Numbered from the stretch's first letter, positions 8,857 through 18,454 are shown. The stretch is 64,000 bases of DNA from JAVBNU01 sp031551265 (GCA_031551265.1 JAVBNU010000014.1:1-64000), one strand, 5' to 3'. Notes: generated from the letters alone by a model not told the origin. A program made the numbers and translations.

Positions 8857-10821
8857 GTGACAACAATTGATACAAAAATTACTACAAACAACATAGACGC
8901 AATAGATGCAGCAATCACTTCCGCAGCAAAAGCATCGTGTAACAGCAGCAGCAAAGCAGCTAATTCAAAACCAATGGATTGTGCAACTTCGCAGACGGTT
9001 GACGCGATATTCGGAATGGTTGAGGACAACGAAATTGCACTCGCTACAACAGTTGAAGAATGTGTCATTGACGGTGGCGACGGCGATGATGCTATTTACG
9101 CATTAGCGAAACAGAGCACAATTATAGGCGGCGCCGGCGACGACTTAATGTACGTTGAGGGGCAAAACAACGAAGTATTCGGCAATGACGGCGACGACGA
9201 AATGTACTTAAACGGCAGCCACAACAGATTAAACGCCGGCAATGGCAATAACTACATCGACTCCGAAGGTGATTATAATATCTTAAGCGCTAACGATGGC
9301 AACAACACGTTCAAGTCTTACGGCGACCACAACTCAATTATTGCTTTCAACGGCAACAACGAAATTATATCTGAAGGCGATGTAAACGATATTTTTGTTG
9401 GTGATGGTGAGAATGATATATACGCTTTCGGTGATAATACCAGCATCAGCATGGGACACGGCAACAACGAACTCGGTGTTGTAGGCAACAACTTAGATCT
9501 AGATTTTGGCAACGGCGATAACATAATCGGCCTCTGGGGCAATGGTGCAAACATCAACGGCGGCAACGGCAGCAACATTATCGAAACTTTAGATAAAGCA
9601 AACGCTAACGGCAGATTCATGGAACTCCAAGAATACTGGATGTCTGACCTAACCACAACTACTACAACGACCGAAAAATTAATTAACTCAACACAAGGAT
9701 CATCAACAACTGATACACAAGGCTTCTGGGACGCATTATCAGGTGTTTTAACTACTGAAGAATTAAATATTGCTAAATCAGTCGATATGAGCCAAACAGT
9801 AAACGGTGTTCCACGTTATATAGTTGCACAAGCAGCTGATGGAGCGTACCATATTTATCAAAAATGTTCTAACACAGAACGCTATAAAGCTATGGTATCA
9901 GTACCTGATGGCAGCAACTACGCGACAGTTTCTGAAACGCAAACTGTCAATGGTTCAAAAATTATAACAATTAACGACGAATACGAAATTTCAAAAGTAA
10001 CAACTTATCATATAAATGGTGTCAACAACTTCAACGTTAACTTAGGCGACGGCAACAATAATGTTGATGTCACAAGCAACGACGGTAATGTTAACGGCAA
10101 CTTCGGACACGGAGATAACAGAATTAACGTTGACCATAAATACACTAAATCAGATGATGCAATAGTCACCTACGAAACAAGAACATCACAAACAACACAA
10201 GAAATCGGTATGGGCACACTAGCCGGTGTAAGTACAAACTCACCACTAATCATAGATTTCAACAAAGACGGTAAAGTTTCAGCAATGGCAGGCAAAGGCG
10301 TTGATATAGACAACGACGGGACTGCTGACGGCGCAGCTGTAGATGGCGACAAAATGTTAGCTATGAGTGATATCAACGGCAACGGCAAAATTGACGGCGC
10401 TGAAGTATTCGGCAACAAAACAGTCGACCCGTTCACTGGTAACGCATTAAACGCGGCTAACGGCTTTGAAGCCTTGAAACTGGTTGCTGAATCGGCTGAA
10501 AAAGCCACCGGCATGAAATGCTATACAAATGGCGAAGTCGATTTAGAAGCACTGAAAAAGGCATTAGGTACTGTTGGCATAAATCTCGGATTTATCTCTG
10601 ATGACAATGTTAGCGAATTAGAAGCACTGAGCAAAGTTAAAGCAATTAACGTTGACAGCTACAAAGAACAGCAAGAGACCGGCGCAGTTCAGCACAACCA
10701 GCTAGGCAGCGCGACATTTGACGACGGCTCCACAGTAGCAGTACACGACGTTTGGTTCCAAAGCAACGCTATCACTTCCTACAACCAATACATGATTTGG
10801 AAAAACCGCAAAAAAGCATAA
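8857..10821 (+). CDS. RTX-like beta-roll protein with C-terminal EF-hand-like loops
   Basis: Protein of 654 residues starting at GTG, with GAGGA at 8845-8849. From about residue 70 to 250 it is built of short G-[DN]-G-[DN]-[DN] repeats (GGDGDD, GGAGDD, GNDGDD, GNGNN, GDGEN), the pattern of calcium-binding beta-rolls in type I secreted RTX proteins. A second short block follows near 395-425. A central non-repeat region separates these from a C-terminal segment (about 465-530) with three Asp-rich loops resembling EF-hand or dockerin loops (DFNKDGKVS, DIDNDGTADG, DINGNGKIDG). There is no N-terminal signal peptide, and no ABC exporter, HlyD or TolC gene is nearby. Probably a secreted or surface calcium-binding protein; the export route is unknown. 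Confidence 0.75.
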   Translation: MTTIDTKITTNNIDAIDAAITSAAKASCNSSSKAANSKPMDCATSQTVDAIFGMVEDNEIALATTVEECVIDGGDGDDAIYALAKQSTIIGGAGDDLMYVEGQNNEVFGNDGDDEMYLNGSHNRLNAGNGNNYIDSEGDYNILSANDGNNTFKSYGDHNSIIAFNGNNEIISEGDVNDIFVGDGENDIYAFGDNTSISMGHGNNELGVVGNNLDLDFGNGDNIIGLWGNGANINGGNGSNIIETLDKANANGRFMELQEYWMSDLTTTTTTTEKLINSTQGSSTTDTQGFWDALSGVLTTEELNIAKSVDMSQTVNGVPRYIVAQAADGAYHIYQKCSNTERYKAMVSVPDGSNYATVSETQTVNGSKIITINDEYEISKVTTYHINGVNNFNVNLGDGNNNVDVTSNDGNVNGNFGHGDNRINVDHKYTKSDDAIVTYETRTSQTTQEIGMGTLAGVSTNSPLIIDFNKDGKVSAMAGKGVDIDNDGTADGAAVDGDKMLAMSDINGNGKIDGAEVFGNKTVDPFTGNALNAANGFEALKLVAESAEKATGMKCYTNGEVDLEALKKALGTVGINLGFISDDNVSELEALSKVKAINVDSYKEQQETGAVQHNQLGSATFDDGSTVAVHDVWFQSNAITSYNQYMIWKNRKKA

Positions 10822-10842
10822 TTATTTACTAAGTTATATATA

Positions 10843-10879
10843 AAGAGAGGCAAGCCAAAAATTTGCCTCTCTTGTTTTG
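10843..10879 (+). terminator. intrinsic terminator after the RTX-like gene
   Basis: AAGAGAGGCAA (10843-10853) pairs with TTGCCTCTCTT (10863-10873), a strong 11-bp stem with a short A/C loop, followed by a weak T-rich tract. Confidence 0.85.
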
Positions 10880-11151
10880 AGGTATTTATATCAACATTAC
10901 TGTATATATGCAGGTAGGATGCTTCTTTCATTGGCAAAATACCAGTATTTTGCACAGCTCACCAAGTCATTGTCACTAATGCTCGCTGTGCTCACGAAGT
11001 GCAAAGGACGTCCCATGCACCGAGAAAAGATTTTAGGTTGGGGTTTCACCCTAATGTAAACTTTTGTAATAAACGTATCAAAAGTCCTAAAGTTTTTTAC
11101 TCAAAAAGCCGACAGAACAGATATGAGTATTTATTTTAAAGGGATATAATT
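10880..11151 (+). promoter_or_regulatory. leader region of the autotransporter gene with TGTAAA repeat
   Basis: This gap holds a dispersed-repeat fragment (TAGGTTGGGGTTTC near 11035, related to 54591-54614). It also holds TGTAAACTTTTGTAATAAA at 11055-11073, which shares its first 15 bases with the site before the RTX-like gene and lies 97 bases upstream of the start codon. A small open frame here (10877-11059) has no ribosome site and looks like translated repeat. Confidence 0.4.
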
Positions 11152-14100
11152 ATGTTTAAAATAGCTGGTAAGGTAAGGAAATTACTATGTACACTAATGT
11201 TGTTAGGCTGCGTGCTAGCGCTCAGCGCACCTGAGACGAAGGCATATTTCAATGCTGAACTTTATGCTGGTGATCAAGCATCATTAGCCGCCGCTATAGC
11301 AGAAGTTAATGAGGATAATTATTACTCAATAATATTAACGGCTGACATAGATGTTTATAATTATCTCACGGCTGCAACTAAAAGAATAACTATTAAAAAT
11401 GAAGCTGGGAATAATTTTGTTCTAAACATAAAATGTGATGGTTGTACAATGAGTGCTATTTTAAGTGACAAAATAATTTTTGATTCCTCTACTTTGGTAA
11501 ATTACAATTTAGATGACGCCCTGATCGATACACCAATCAGTATTACCGGAAATAATTCAGCAATAGGTAATAACAATATATTTGAGGGAAACGATGCTGT
11601 TTCCAGTACGCATAAACAGGGCGGAGCTGTTAGAACTAGTAATAATCTCTCAATAGCTGATAATAATATATTTAGAAATAATTCTGCAGATGGGCAAGGT
11701 TATGGCGGTCTGGGCGGAGCAATTTACGCTGCTGCTAATCTTACAATAGGAAATAATAATACATTTAAAGGAAACTACACTAGCGGTTCTTATGGTACTG
11801 CTGGTTATCCCAGTTTTGGTGGAGCTATTTATGCTGGTGGTAATCTAATAATAGGTAATAATAACTCATTTGAAGGGAACTATGCCAGTCGTTTCCGTAG
11901 TTATGGAGGAGCGATTCATGTTGGTATAATGAATTCCGGTTCAGTTGCCAGTAGTCTTACGATAGGTAATGAGAATGTATTTAAAGGAAATTATGCTAGC
12001 AACTCTGATAACGGTGCGGGTTATGGTGGAGCAATATTTGTTGGCGATGCTCTTTATCATGGTCGTAGTAATAATAGTCTTACAATAGGCAATAAGAATA
12101 TATTTGAAGATAATTTTGCCAGCGGTATTGGCAACTATTCTGGTTGTGGTGGAGCAATTTATATTGGTGGTAGTACTACTACCCCCGTTAATAGTAATAA
12201 CTTCGTAATAGGTGCTCACAACATATTTAAAAACAACATTGCCAGCAATAACGGTGGCGCAATTTCTAGCAATAGCGGCAGCAACAATACTCATAGTCTT
12301 ACAATAGACGATAATAATATATTTGAAGATAATTCTGCTGGCTCGAATGGTGGGGCGATACATTTGACCTATATTAAAGAAGTCAAGTTCGGTGCTAAAA
12401 ATGTGTTTAAGAATAATGTCGCAGGCGGCAATGGCGGAGCGCTGTATATTTATGGGCAAAACAATGCAAAGATGCTTTTCGACTATGTAAAGGTCGAAGA
12501 CACAGGGCTCATACAATACAATCCTCAATATGAAAAAACAATATTTGATGGCAATAAAGCGACCAATACTACCACAACAGCAGCCAGCGGCGGCGCTATT
12601 TATAACGAAGGAACCAATGTCTATACGTTTACTTTTAAACAAAATACAGATTTTATCAATAATGAAGCCAAAACCAATGGTGGTGCTATTTATAACGCTT
12701 ACGGCAATATGATCTTCACTCATGGCTATTGGAAAATGGATGATGCACAGTACAGCACAGATTGGATGTACGAAAAAGACACGAAAACAGGCCTGGCGCC
12801 TATCACGATGCTGGCTGCTGCTGAAAATGGTATCAGAAATAATTTGGCATTTGCCACTAACGCCCAAAATGCTCTACTCGATATTTTGTATCTAAATAAT
12901 CCAATCTTAGAAAAATATGATTTCAAATATGACGGCGGCCCGGACAGCCTGTTTGAAGGTCAATATAGTATGGGCGATAAGACTATAAGCGTAAATTTAC
13001 CTTTAGTGACTGCGAGAATGACTTTAGGTAACTTACTACCACATGAACTCGGACATGCTTATCAAGCATCTGTGGGATATCCATACAATCTCACTGAAGA
13101 ATTAGAAGTCGAAAGGTTGTCATGGTGGTTAACATATAATGTAGATTCATCTGCACATGTTTTAGCTGCTTTCCCCCAGCTTGAGGCATATACTATTCAG
13201 AATTTGACAGCTAATGACCCTGGGGCATTGGATTACATATCAGGATTACCGGCAGGGCCATTATTTAATACAGCAATTGAAGAACTGCGTGCCCAATTTT
13301 TACAATCTGTAGCAGGTATAGCAATGACTGGTCACAATGATAAAATGTTGAATACACTTGCTCAAGAAAAATCCTGGCTTAGTATGTACACTTTCTTTAA
13401 CGGCGATACTGCTAAAGGCAAAGAATTGTTTTTGACCTGGCTAAAGTCAAAAGAGCATAGCAGCTATCTTGGCTTAGAGGAACATGATAATGTACACATG
13501 TACTATACTGATCCTTTCGGCAAAGAATACAACAAAGTCCAGTATCTCTTCGGTGGCAACAAAGCCGGTGAAAACGGAGGTGCTATCTATAATAGTGGGA
13601 CTATGTTTTTTGAAACAGATGCTTATTTCAATCAAAACTCAGCCGGCAAAAGCGGTGGTGCCGTGTATAATCAGAACGGCACAATGAATTTTACTTATGC
13701 AGGCTTCAGTAATAACACAGCTAAAGAAAACGGCGGCGCTATATATAACAATTATGGTGCAATAAATTTCTTTTATAAATCCTTTTTCAACAATAACTCA
13801 GCCGATGGTTTAGGCGGCGCTATTTATAACGCTGCGCCTAGAAACATATACTTTTTCGCTGATGCCTGGTTTACTGATAACATGGCAGGCGGTGTAAAAA
13901 ATGATATCCACAATCTGGGGATAATACACTACAACACAAATTTTGATCTTCTTATCACCAACCCTGTCATTACAGGTACAGGCACAATTAATAAAACCGG
14001 CTCCAACCCTCTCTTTTTTATGGGTGACTTGAGCGCCTATACAGGTAACTTTAACGTTAAAGAAGGTTCTTTAAGAATCAACTCAAACACCGTTTTCAAC

Positions 14101-16980
14101 CCGAATAGACCGATAATATTCTCCGATGGCACAACACTGAATGCAGTCGATAACACTATCCAAACAAATATCCCCGTCAGAATAAGTGATACCGTGAACT
14201 TCTTAGCCGATATGATTGTTGATGCATACGGAGACATAGACGGCAAAAAAGTCGGCGCATCACAGGTAGATTCACTTGTCGTCTCTGGCTCAGGAAAAAT
14301 TAAACTCGAAATAATGAATATAGTGAATAATATTCCTGAAAGCACACTGCCAAGTTTAGGCGATCTCGACTACACAGTCGTTCAGGTAATCGCAAGCGGC
14401 TCAAATTACGTGCAGTTAGTGCTTGAAGAAAGCACTCTATACAAAGGCGAAGTACTGACCGACGGCAAGGTCAGACTATGGAATCTAAAAGACACAATCG
14501 CTCTAAATCCTGCGCCAAACCCTGATCCAAATCCTGATCCAAATCCTAACCCTGATCCCGATCCAAATCCAAATCCAAACCCGGATCCTGATCCAAACCC
14601 AAATCCGGATCCTGATCCAAATCCTAACCCAGATCCTGATCCAAACCCTAACCCTGATCCCGATCCAAATCCAAACCCGGATCCTGATCCAAACCCAAAC
14701 CCAAATCCGGGACCAACTTTCCCAATTCAATCAAACACATCCAACGATGTAATAACACAAAATAATGTCACAATAGACGGAAATACCTCACCAACAAGCG
14801 GCGCGGTAGTGGATTCTACAGGCAACAATTCTAACTTAACTTTCACAAACTCAAATTTCAGCAATAACTCATCAGGCGTAAACGGTGGCGTTATGTCAGT
14901 TACCGGCACTAACTCTAATCTAAGCGTAGATAATTCACTATTCTCTAGCAACACATCAGTCGGTGACGGTGGCGCAGTCTTTGCCCAAAATACCAATGTA
15001 AATGTCTCTGGCTCGTTATTTTCAGGCAACACAGCCGACGGCAACGGTGGTGCTGTGAGTGTTTTAGGCGGCAATACTGCTACTTTCACAGACACATCTT
15101 TCATCAATAATGAAGCTCAAGGCAACGGCGGTGCGATTTACGGCGGCGAAAACTCAACAATCATAATCGAAGCTACACAAAATGCCTCAAATCCCGAAAA
15201 TGTAGTTGTATTCGGCGGCAACAAAGACAATGTCGCCCCGGCCAGCCCGTTTATGATGTTCGCAGCATTCGCCGGCTCAGGCCTCTACGACGAAGGCGAT
15301 AACTTCATCTCAGACGGCACTAACGCAATATATCTTGATAACAACGCGAAAGCCGAACTTAGAACAGCTAATGATGCAAGAATTGAATTCCGTGACCCGA
15401 TTTCAGGCGCAAATTCCGCTGAAATCAGAAAAGTCGGCTTAGGCACAGTTGCCCTTAATGGCGACAACTCCAATTTCCTCGGCAACTTCATCATCGAAGA
15501 CGGCTACGTTAAAGCGTATGAACACAATAATTTAACACTTCCACAAAATGTTGTTCTTAAAGACTTTGGTATTCTCGACTTAAGAACGAATACAACAGGT
15601 AATATCGTCTATGGTACTAATTTAGTTAGTAACGCAACCGGCCTAGGCTTCGGCAGAGTTTTCTTCAATGTTGATTTGGCGAATCAGACAAACGACAAAT
15701 TGGTTCTCGCTGGCACAACCGAAGGCAATATACTGGCTAACATCCACGTTACAAGTGATTCGCCTAACACAAATCAATTCACCTTGATTGAAGGTGCAGG
15801 CAACGCATATACATTTAATCACACCCTAAGCATCGCACACAGAACGGTTGCCAGCCCTCTTTATATGTATCAGGTCGACCCTGTCGATGGTGATAATACT
15901 AAAATTGAAATCAGCAGAATTGTATTTAATAACGGCGGCGGCAACAATAGCGGCAGCAATGGCGGCGTTAGCGGAGCTGTTCCCGAATACAACGGACTGA
16001 ACCCATCATTAAGAAGATACGGAGCAAGCGCAACTGTCAGTGTTGCAAACATTAACTCTATGAACGATAGCGTATTCTCTCATATGGACGGCTTTATGCA
16101 CGGTGCAAAATTTGCAAGTACAAGAACCGACAACAAATACGCCATCAACACCGATAGCGGCTACGATGTCGCAGCTGATGAGCTCGTTACAATAAGACCC
16201 GATAAAGGTGAAATATGGTTTACGCCATTCGCAGCTTTTGAACACGTCCGAGTTAAAGAATCAGGCAGCTCAAGCACACCCCCTAAATTCAGCAATAACG
16301 TCACCGGCGCTTTGATAGGTGCAGACTTTCCTTCTACCAAATTGGGCAGAGGAACCCTTGTCTCAGGTATCTTTGGCGGGTACACTGATAGTAATCAACA
16401 CTTTACAGGTGTTAAAATTGACCAAAACCAAGGAATGGGCGGCCTATACGCTAACTGGTTTAACGGCAGAACTTATGTCAACGCCGTTGCAAACGCCGGC
16501 GGCATACACTACGACAACCGCACTGACTTCGGCAAAGACAGCTACAGCGCCTTGAACGCCGGTATCGCCGTCAAATTAGGACACAATTTCATCCTACCAG
16601 GGGGTATTTTACTTCAACCCGCAACTATGGTTTCTTACCAATTCTTAAACGCTGAAGACTATACCAATGTTAACGGATTAAAAGTTAAACAAGACGCTAT
16701 CCACTCTATCCGAGTACAACCGGGCATCAAAATCGCTAAAACATTCGGCTCCGTCCAACCCTATATCACCGCACAATACAACTTATTCCCTAAAAGTGAC
16801 GCAAGCGTAACCGTCAGCGTCGAACCACTACCCGTAATTACAAACAAACCATTCTTCGAATTCGGCCTGGGCGTCACCAAGTTCGTCACCGAACGCTGGG
16901 GCGGCTTCCTCGAAACCACCTGCAAAACCGGCGGTATCACAGGCGTACAATTCAAAGGCGGCCTCAACTTCAGAATCTGA
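11152..16980 (+). CDS. giant Pmp-like autotransporter with an embedded HELGH metalloprotease-like domain
   Basis: Surface protein of 1942 residues. Residues 1-31 form a signal peptide (positive start, hydrophobic core, likely cleavage after PETKA). The passenger (about 50-1110 and 1190-1680) carries 18 GGA[ILV] and many FxxN-type motifs, the hallmark of chlamydial polymorphic outer membrane proteins and similar right-handed beta-helices. Between two such repeats lies a non-repeat block (about 523-797) with HELGH at 631-635 and downstream glutamates (EELEVERLSWW), typical of zinc metallopeptidases. A Pro-Asn-Asp repeat at about 1121-1188 divides the passenger. Residues about 1684-1942 look like the beta-barrel translocator, ending in FRI. 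Flanked by its own leader and terminator. Protease activity is inferred from the motif only. Confidence 0.88.
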   Translation: MFKIAGKVRKLLCTLMLLGCVLALSAPETKAYFNAELYAGDQASLAAAIAEVNEDNYYSIILTADIDVYNYLTAATKRITIKNEAGNNFVLNIKCDGCTMSAILSDKIIFDSSTLVNYNLDDALIDTPISITGNNSAIGNNNIFEGNDAVSSTHKQGGAVRTSNNLSIADNNIFRNNSADGQGYGGLGGAIYAAANLTIGNNNTFKGNYTSGSYGTAGYPSFGGAIYAGGNLIIGNNNSFEGNYASRFRSYGGAIHVGIMNSGSVASSLTIGNENVFKGNYASNSDNGAGYGGAIFVGDALYHGRSNNSLTIGNKNIFEDNFASGIGNYSGCGGAIYIGGSTTTPVNSNNFVIGAHNIFKNNIASNNGGAISSNSGSNNTHSLTIDDNNIFEDNSAGSNGGAIHLTYIKEVKFGAKNVFKNNVAGGNGGALYIYGQNNAKMLFDYVKVEDTGLIQYNPQYEKTIFDGNKATNTTTTAASGGAIYNEGTNVYTFTFKQNTDFINNEAKTNGGAIYNAYGNMIFTHGYWKMDDAQYSTDWMYEKDTKTGLAPITMLAAAENGIRNNLAFATNAQNALLDILYLNNPILEKYDFKYDGGPDSLFEGQYSMGDKTISVNLPLVTARMTLGNLLPHELGHAYQASVGYPYNLTEELEVERLSWWLTYNVDSSAHVLAAFPQLEAYTIQNLTANDPGALDYISGLPAGPLFNTAIEELRAQFLQSVAGIAMTGHNDKMLNTLAQEKSWLSMYTFFNGDTAKGKELFLTWLKSKEHSSYLGLEEHDNVHMYYTDPFGKEYNKVQYLFGGNKAGENGGAIYNSGTMFFETDAYFNQNSAGKSGGAVYNQNGTMNFTYAGFSNNTAKENGGAIYNNYGAINFFYKSFFNNNSADGLGGAIYNAAPRNIYFFADAWFTDNMAGGVKNDIHNLGIIHYNTNFDLLITNPVITGTGTINKTGSNPLFFMGDLSAYTGNFNVKEGSLRINSNTVFNPNRPIIFSDGTTLNAVDNTIQTNIPVRISDTVNFLADMIVDAYGDIDGKKVGASQVDSLVVSGSGKIKLEIMNIVNNIPESTLPSLGDLDYTVVQVIASGSNYVQLVLEESTLYKGEVLTDGKVRLWNLKDTIALNPAPNPDPNPDPNPNPDPDPNPNPNPDPDPNPNPDPDPNPNPDPDPNPNPDPDPNPNPDPDPNPNPNPGPTFPIQSNTSNDVITQNNVTIDGNTSPTSGAVVDSTGNNSNLTFTNSNFSNNSSGVNGGVMSVTGTNSNLSVDNSLFSSNTSVGDGGAVFAQNTNVNVSGSLFSGNTADGNGGAVSVLGGNTATFTDTSFINNEAQGNGGAIYGGENSTIIIEATQNASNPENVVVFGGNKDNVAPASPFMMFAAFAGSGLYDEGDNFISDGTNAIYLDNNAKAELRTANDARIEFRDPISGANSAEIRKVGLGTVALNGDNSNFLGNFIIEDGYVKAYEHNNLTLPQNVVLKDFGILDLRTNTTGNIVYGTNLVSNATGLGFGRVFFNVDLANQTNDKLVLAGTTEGNILANIHVTSDSPNTNQFTLIEGAGNAYTFNHTLSIAHRTVASPLYMYQVDPVDGDNTKIEISRIVFNNGGGNNSGSNGGVSGAVPEYNGLNPSLRRYGASATVSVANINSMNDSVFSHMDGFMHGAKFASTRTDNKYAINTDSGYDVAADELVTIRPDKGEIWFTPFAAFEHVRVKESGSSSTPPKFSNNVTGALIGADFPSTKLGRGTLVSGIFGGYTDSNQHFTGVKIDQNQGMGGLYANWFNGRTYVNAVANAGGIHYDNRTDFGKDSYSALNAGIAVKLGHNFILPGGILLQPATMVSYQFLNAEDYTNVNGLKVKQDAIHSIRVQPGIKIAKTFGSVQPYITAQYNLFPKSDASVTVSVEPLPVITNKPFFEFGLGVTKFVTERWGGFLETTCKTGGITGVQFKGGLNFRI
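14511..14717 (+). repeat. in-frame Pro-Asn/Pro-Asp tandem repeat
   Basis: About 200 bases of near-perfect six-base units (CC[ATGC]AA[TC] and CC[TC]GA[TC]) encode a run of PN/PD dipeptides inside the autotransporter. Such a repeat is prone to length change by slippage, always in multiples of six, so the frame is kept. It likely forms a stiff extended spacer. Confidence 0.9.
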
Positions 16981-16986
16981 TTCCAC

Positions 16987-17025
16987 TCAAGGGCATCTCC
17001 CAACGATGCCCTTGATGTTGTTTTA
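16987..17025 (+). terminator. intrinsic terminator of the autotransporter gene
   Basis: TCAAGGGCATC (16987-16997) pairs perfectly with GATGCCCTTGA (17005-17015) and is followed by a T-rich tract. Confidence 0.9.
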
Positions 17026-17136
17026 ATTACAAGTAAAATTGTTACAGTTTTGTCACAAAAGCCTATTATTGCTAAAGTTACAGCAAAAAATTTCCGATAA
17101 CATGACTATCATTAGTTATAAATTGAGAATTGATAC

Positions 17137-18045
17137 ATGATAAGACTGGACTTGGACATAACTTATTTGACGAACCGTTTTGGTGTGAGTGCCACGCAGC
17201 TTTGTACTTTGGGGCGCGGCAAAAGCATCAAAGAAATCATGGAGCTTGAGGCCGAAAACGGCAATACTAAAGCTGCTAATTTCGAGCGTGATGTCCTAAA
17301 AGATCGCAGTCATCTTATTGAAGCTTTTAAACTTTCCAATCCGGCTAACAGATATATTATCCTCTGCAATCTAAACCAAGACGACCTAAAATACTTTATG
17401 CAATATCTTTCCGCAGAAGATTTGGCTGTCGGGTTGAAATTTTTCACCAAAGAAAAAATATTGACATTGTTGCTGAATTTGCCGCAAGAAAAACTCTACA
17501 AGATTTTGCAAGAAGTTTTCACGATTGAAGATTTTGTCCTGCTGATACCTGAGGATGAGCTGAACAAGTTTTTGGATTCAGAAAAAGTGGATAAGTCGGT
17601 TATAATGACACAGCTGGAGCAGTTGCCGCCAAAAGCTTTGAATAAAATGATTGAAAATTTGACCGGCAAACCCAGCAACGAAATGTCAAAAGAAAAAATG
17701 ATGCAAACTATTGGTTCATTTAACTCAAAGGATTTCAAAGAAGGTATAAAGTCTTTGGATTTTGTCTTTAAAGCACAACTTATTGCGGGCATTCTTGAGC
17801 ACGATGACACGTATGTCAAAGAGTTTTCAAAAAAAGCACTGGTTGAACCATTCAAAATGCTTGATAAGCCTGAGATTATAAAAGCTATAGGTGCTGCGCT
17901 TGAACCAAAAGATGTGATGATGTTGATTGAGGATTTGCCTAAAGATTTAATGGCAATGGTTGCTTCTCAGATTGACCCTGAGATTTTTGCCGCACTGCTT
18001 ATGCAAAATTTCAAGGATATTCTTGCTGAAATAAGTATACAATAA
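17137..18045 (+). CDS. helical-repeat protein resembling MgtE-N/FliG-type superhelices
   Basis: Protein of 302 residues with no signal peptide or membrane segment. From about residue 70 on it is a series of short amphipathic helix pairs with recurring L-P-x-[ED]-x-L and D-x-[AV]-x-L-I patterns (LLNLPQEKLYKIL, LLIPEDELNKFL, LEQLPPKALNKMI, LIEDLPKDLMAMV). This pattern is typical of the N-terminal superhelix of MgtE magnesium channels and of FliG-like domains, but here it stands alone without a channel. The N-terminal 40 residues may form a small helix-turn-helix-like unit. Likely a cytoplasmic protein-interaction module; function unknown. Single-gene unit between two terminators. Confidence 0.65.
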   Translation: MIRLDLDITYLTNRFGVSATQLCTLGRGKSIKEIMELEAENGNTKAANFERDVLKDRSHLIEAFKLSNPANRYIILCNLNQDDLKYFMQYLSAEDLAVGLKFFTKEKILTLLLNLPQEKLYKILQEVFTIEDFVLLIPEDELNKFLDSEKVDKSVIMTQLEQLPPKALNKMIENLTGKPSNEMSKEKMMQTIGSFNSKDFKEGIKSLDFVFKAQLIAGILEHDDTYVKEFSKKALVEPFKMLDKPEIIKAIGAALEPKDVMMLIEDLPKDLMAMVASQIDPEIFAALLMQNFKDILAEISIQ

Positions 18046-18060
18046 TGTCCATTTCATATA

Positions 18061-18102
18061 GAGGCGAGTCCTAATGTCCAAAGGGTTCGCCTCCCCTTTT
18101 TA
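18061..18102 (+). terminator. intrinsic terminator after the helical-repeat gene
   Basis: GAGGCG (18061-18066) pairs with CGCCTC (18088-18093), followed by CCCCTTTTT. Confidence 0.8.
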
Positions 18103-18113
18103 GCGATTCTATC

Positions 18114-18148
18114 CAAAAAATAAGCCCTAAAACTTTTGGTTTTAAGGC
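18114..18148 (-). terminator. intrinsic terminator on the minus strand
   Basis: On the minus strand GCCTTAAAAC pairs with GTTTTAGGGC (10 bp, one G-U) around a CAAAA loop and is followed by TTATTTTTT. It closes the transcript of the small gene at 18228-18383. Just upstream in that transcript lies CTCCTCCTTACTCC (complement of 18168-18181). Confidence 0.8.
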
Positions 18149-18227
18149 GGAATTAATATTTTATATAGGAGTAAGGAGGAGTAATCGTGTGTTATTAATA
18201 GTCTTCTTTTAGTAGTGTAAGTGCCCT

Positions 18228-18383
18228 TTAAGGAAGTGCGATAAGTTTTGATTGTAAACCCATATCAGCATTTAGCATTTTTGCGCTTGCAAGAGCCATT
18301 GATCTCCGTTTTTTAGAGCAGCGCAATACAAAATCCACACTTGCTGACGAGTTGTTAATACTTTTATCTATCTTTTTTATCAT
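18228..18383 (-). CDS. small protein of 51 residues
   Basis: Short gene on the minus strand encoding 51 residues, starting MIKKIDKSIN and ending in KLIALP. The start is supported by AAGGA eight bases upstream. The product is basic in the middle (RCSKKRRS) and otherwise amphipathic, with no signal or transmembrane stretch. Support comes from the ribosome site, a matching downstream minus-strand terminator (18114-18148), and an upstream TGTAAA direct repeat in the same orientation. I do not recognise the product. The transcript's untranslated 3' part carries an anti-Shine-Dalgarno-like CUCCUCCUUA stretch, so the locus could also act as a regulatory RNA. Confidence 0.5.
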   Translation of the reverse strand: MIKKIDKSINNSSASVDFVLRCSKKRRSMALASAKMLNADMGLQSKLIALP

Positions 18384-18454
18384 TTAAATATCCTTTATCT
18401 GATATTTTATTTATCGGCATTTTTTCGAAGAACTTTAGGATTTGAAGTATTATT

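Noticed and set aside
10877..11059. Open frame of 60 codons before the autotransporter
   Set aside because: No ribosome site, begins inside a terminator, and covers repeat-like sequence.
11941..12867. Open frame of 308 codons antisense to the autotransporter
   Set aside because: Shadow of the GGAIY/NNN repeats; Ile/Cys/Tyr-rich nonsense composition and no start signal.
14511..14717. Tandem repeats considered as a CRISPR array
   Set aside because: Six-base units in frame without unique spacers; no cas genes in the window.
14503..14730. Open frame antisense to the Pro-Asn/Asp repeat giving a Trp/Ile/Arg/Val run
   Set aside because: Purely the complement of the six-base repeat.
18173..18198. 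Strong AAGGAGGAG on the plus strand followed by GTG and a stop after three codons
   Set aside because: Too short to be a gene, and it lies in the 3' region of the minus-strand small gene, where it reads as an anti-Shine-Dalgarno stretch instead.
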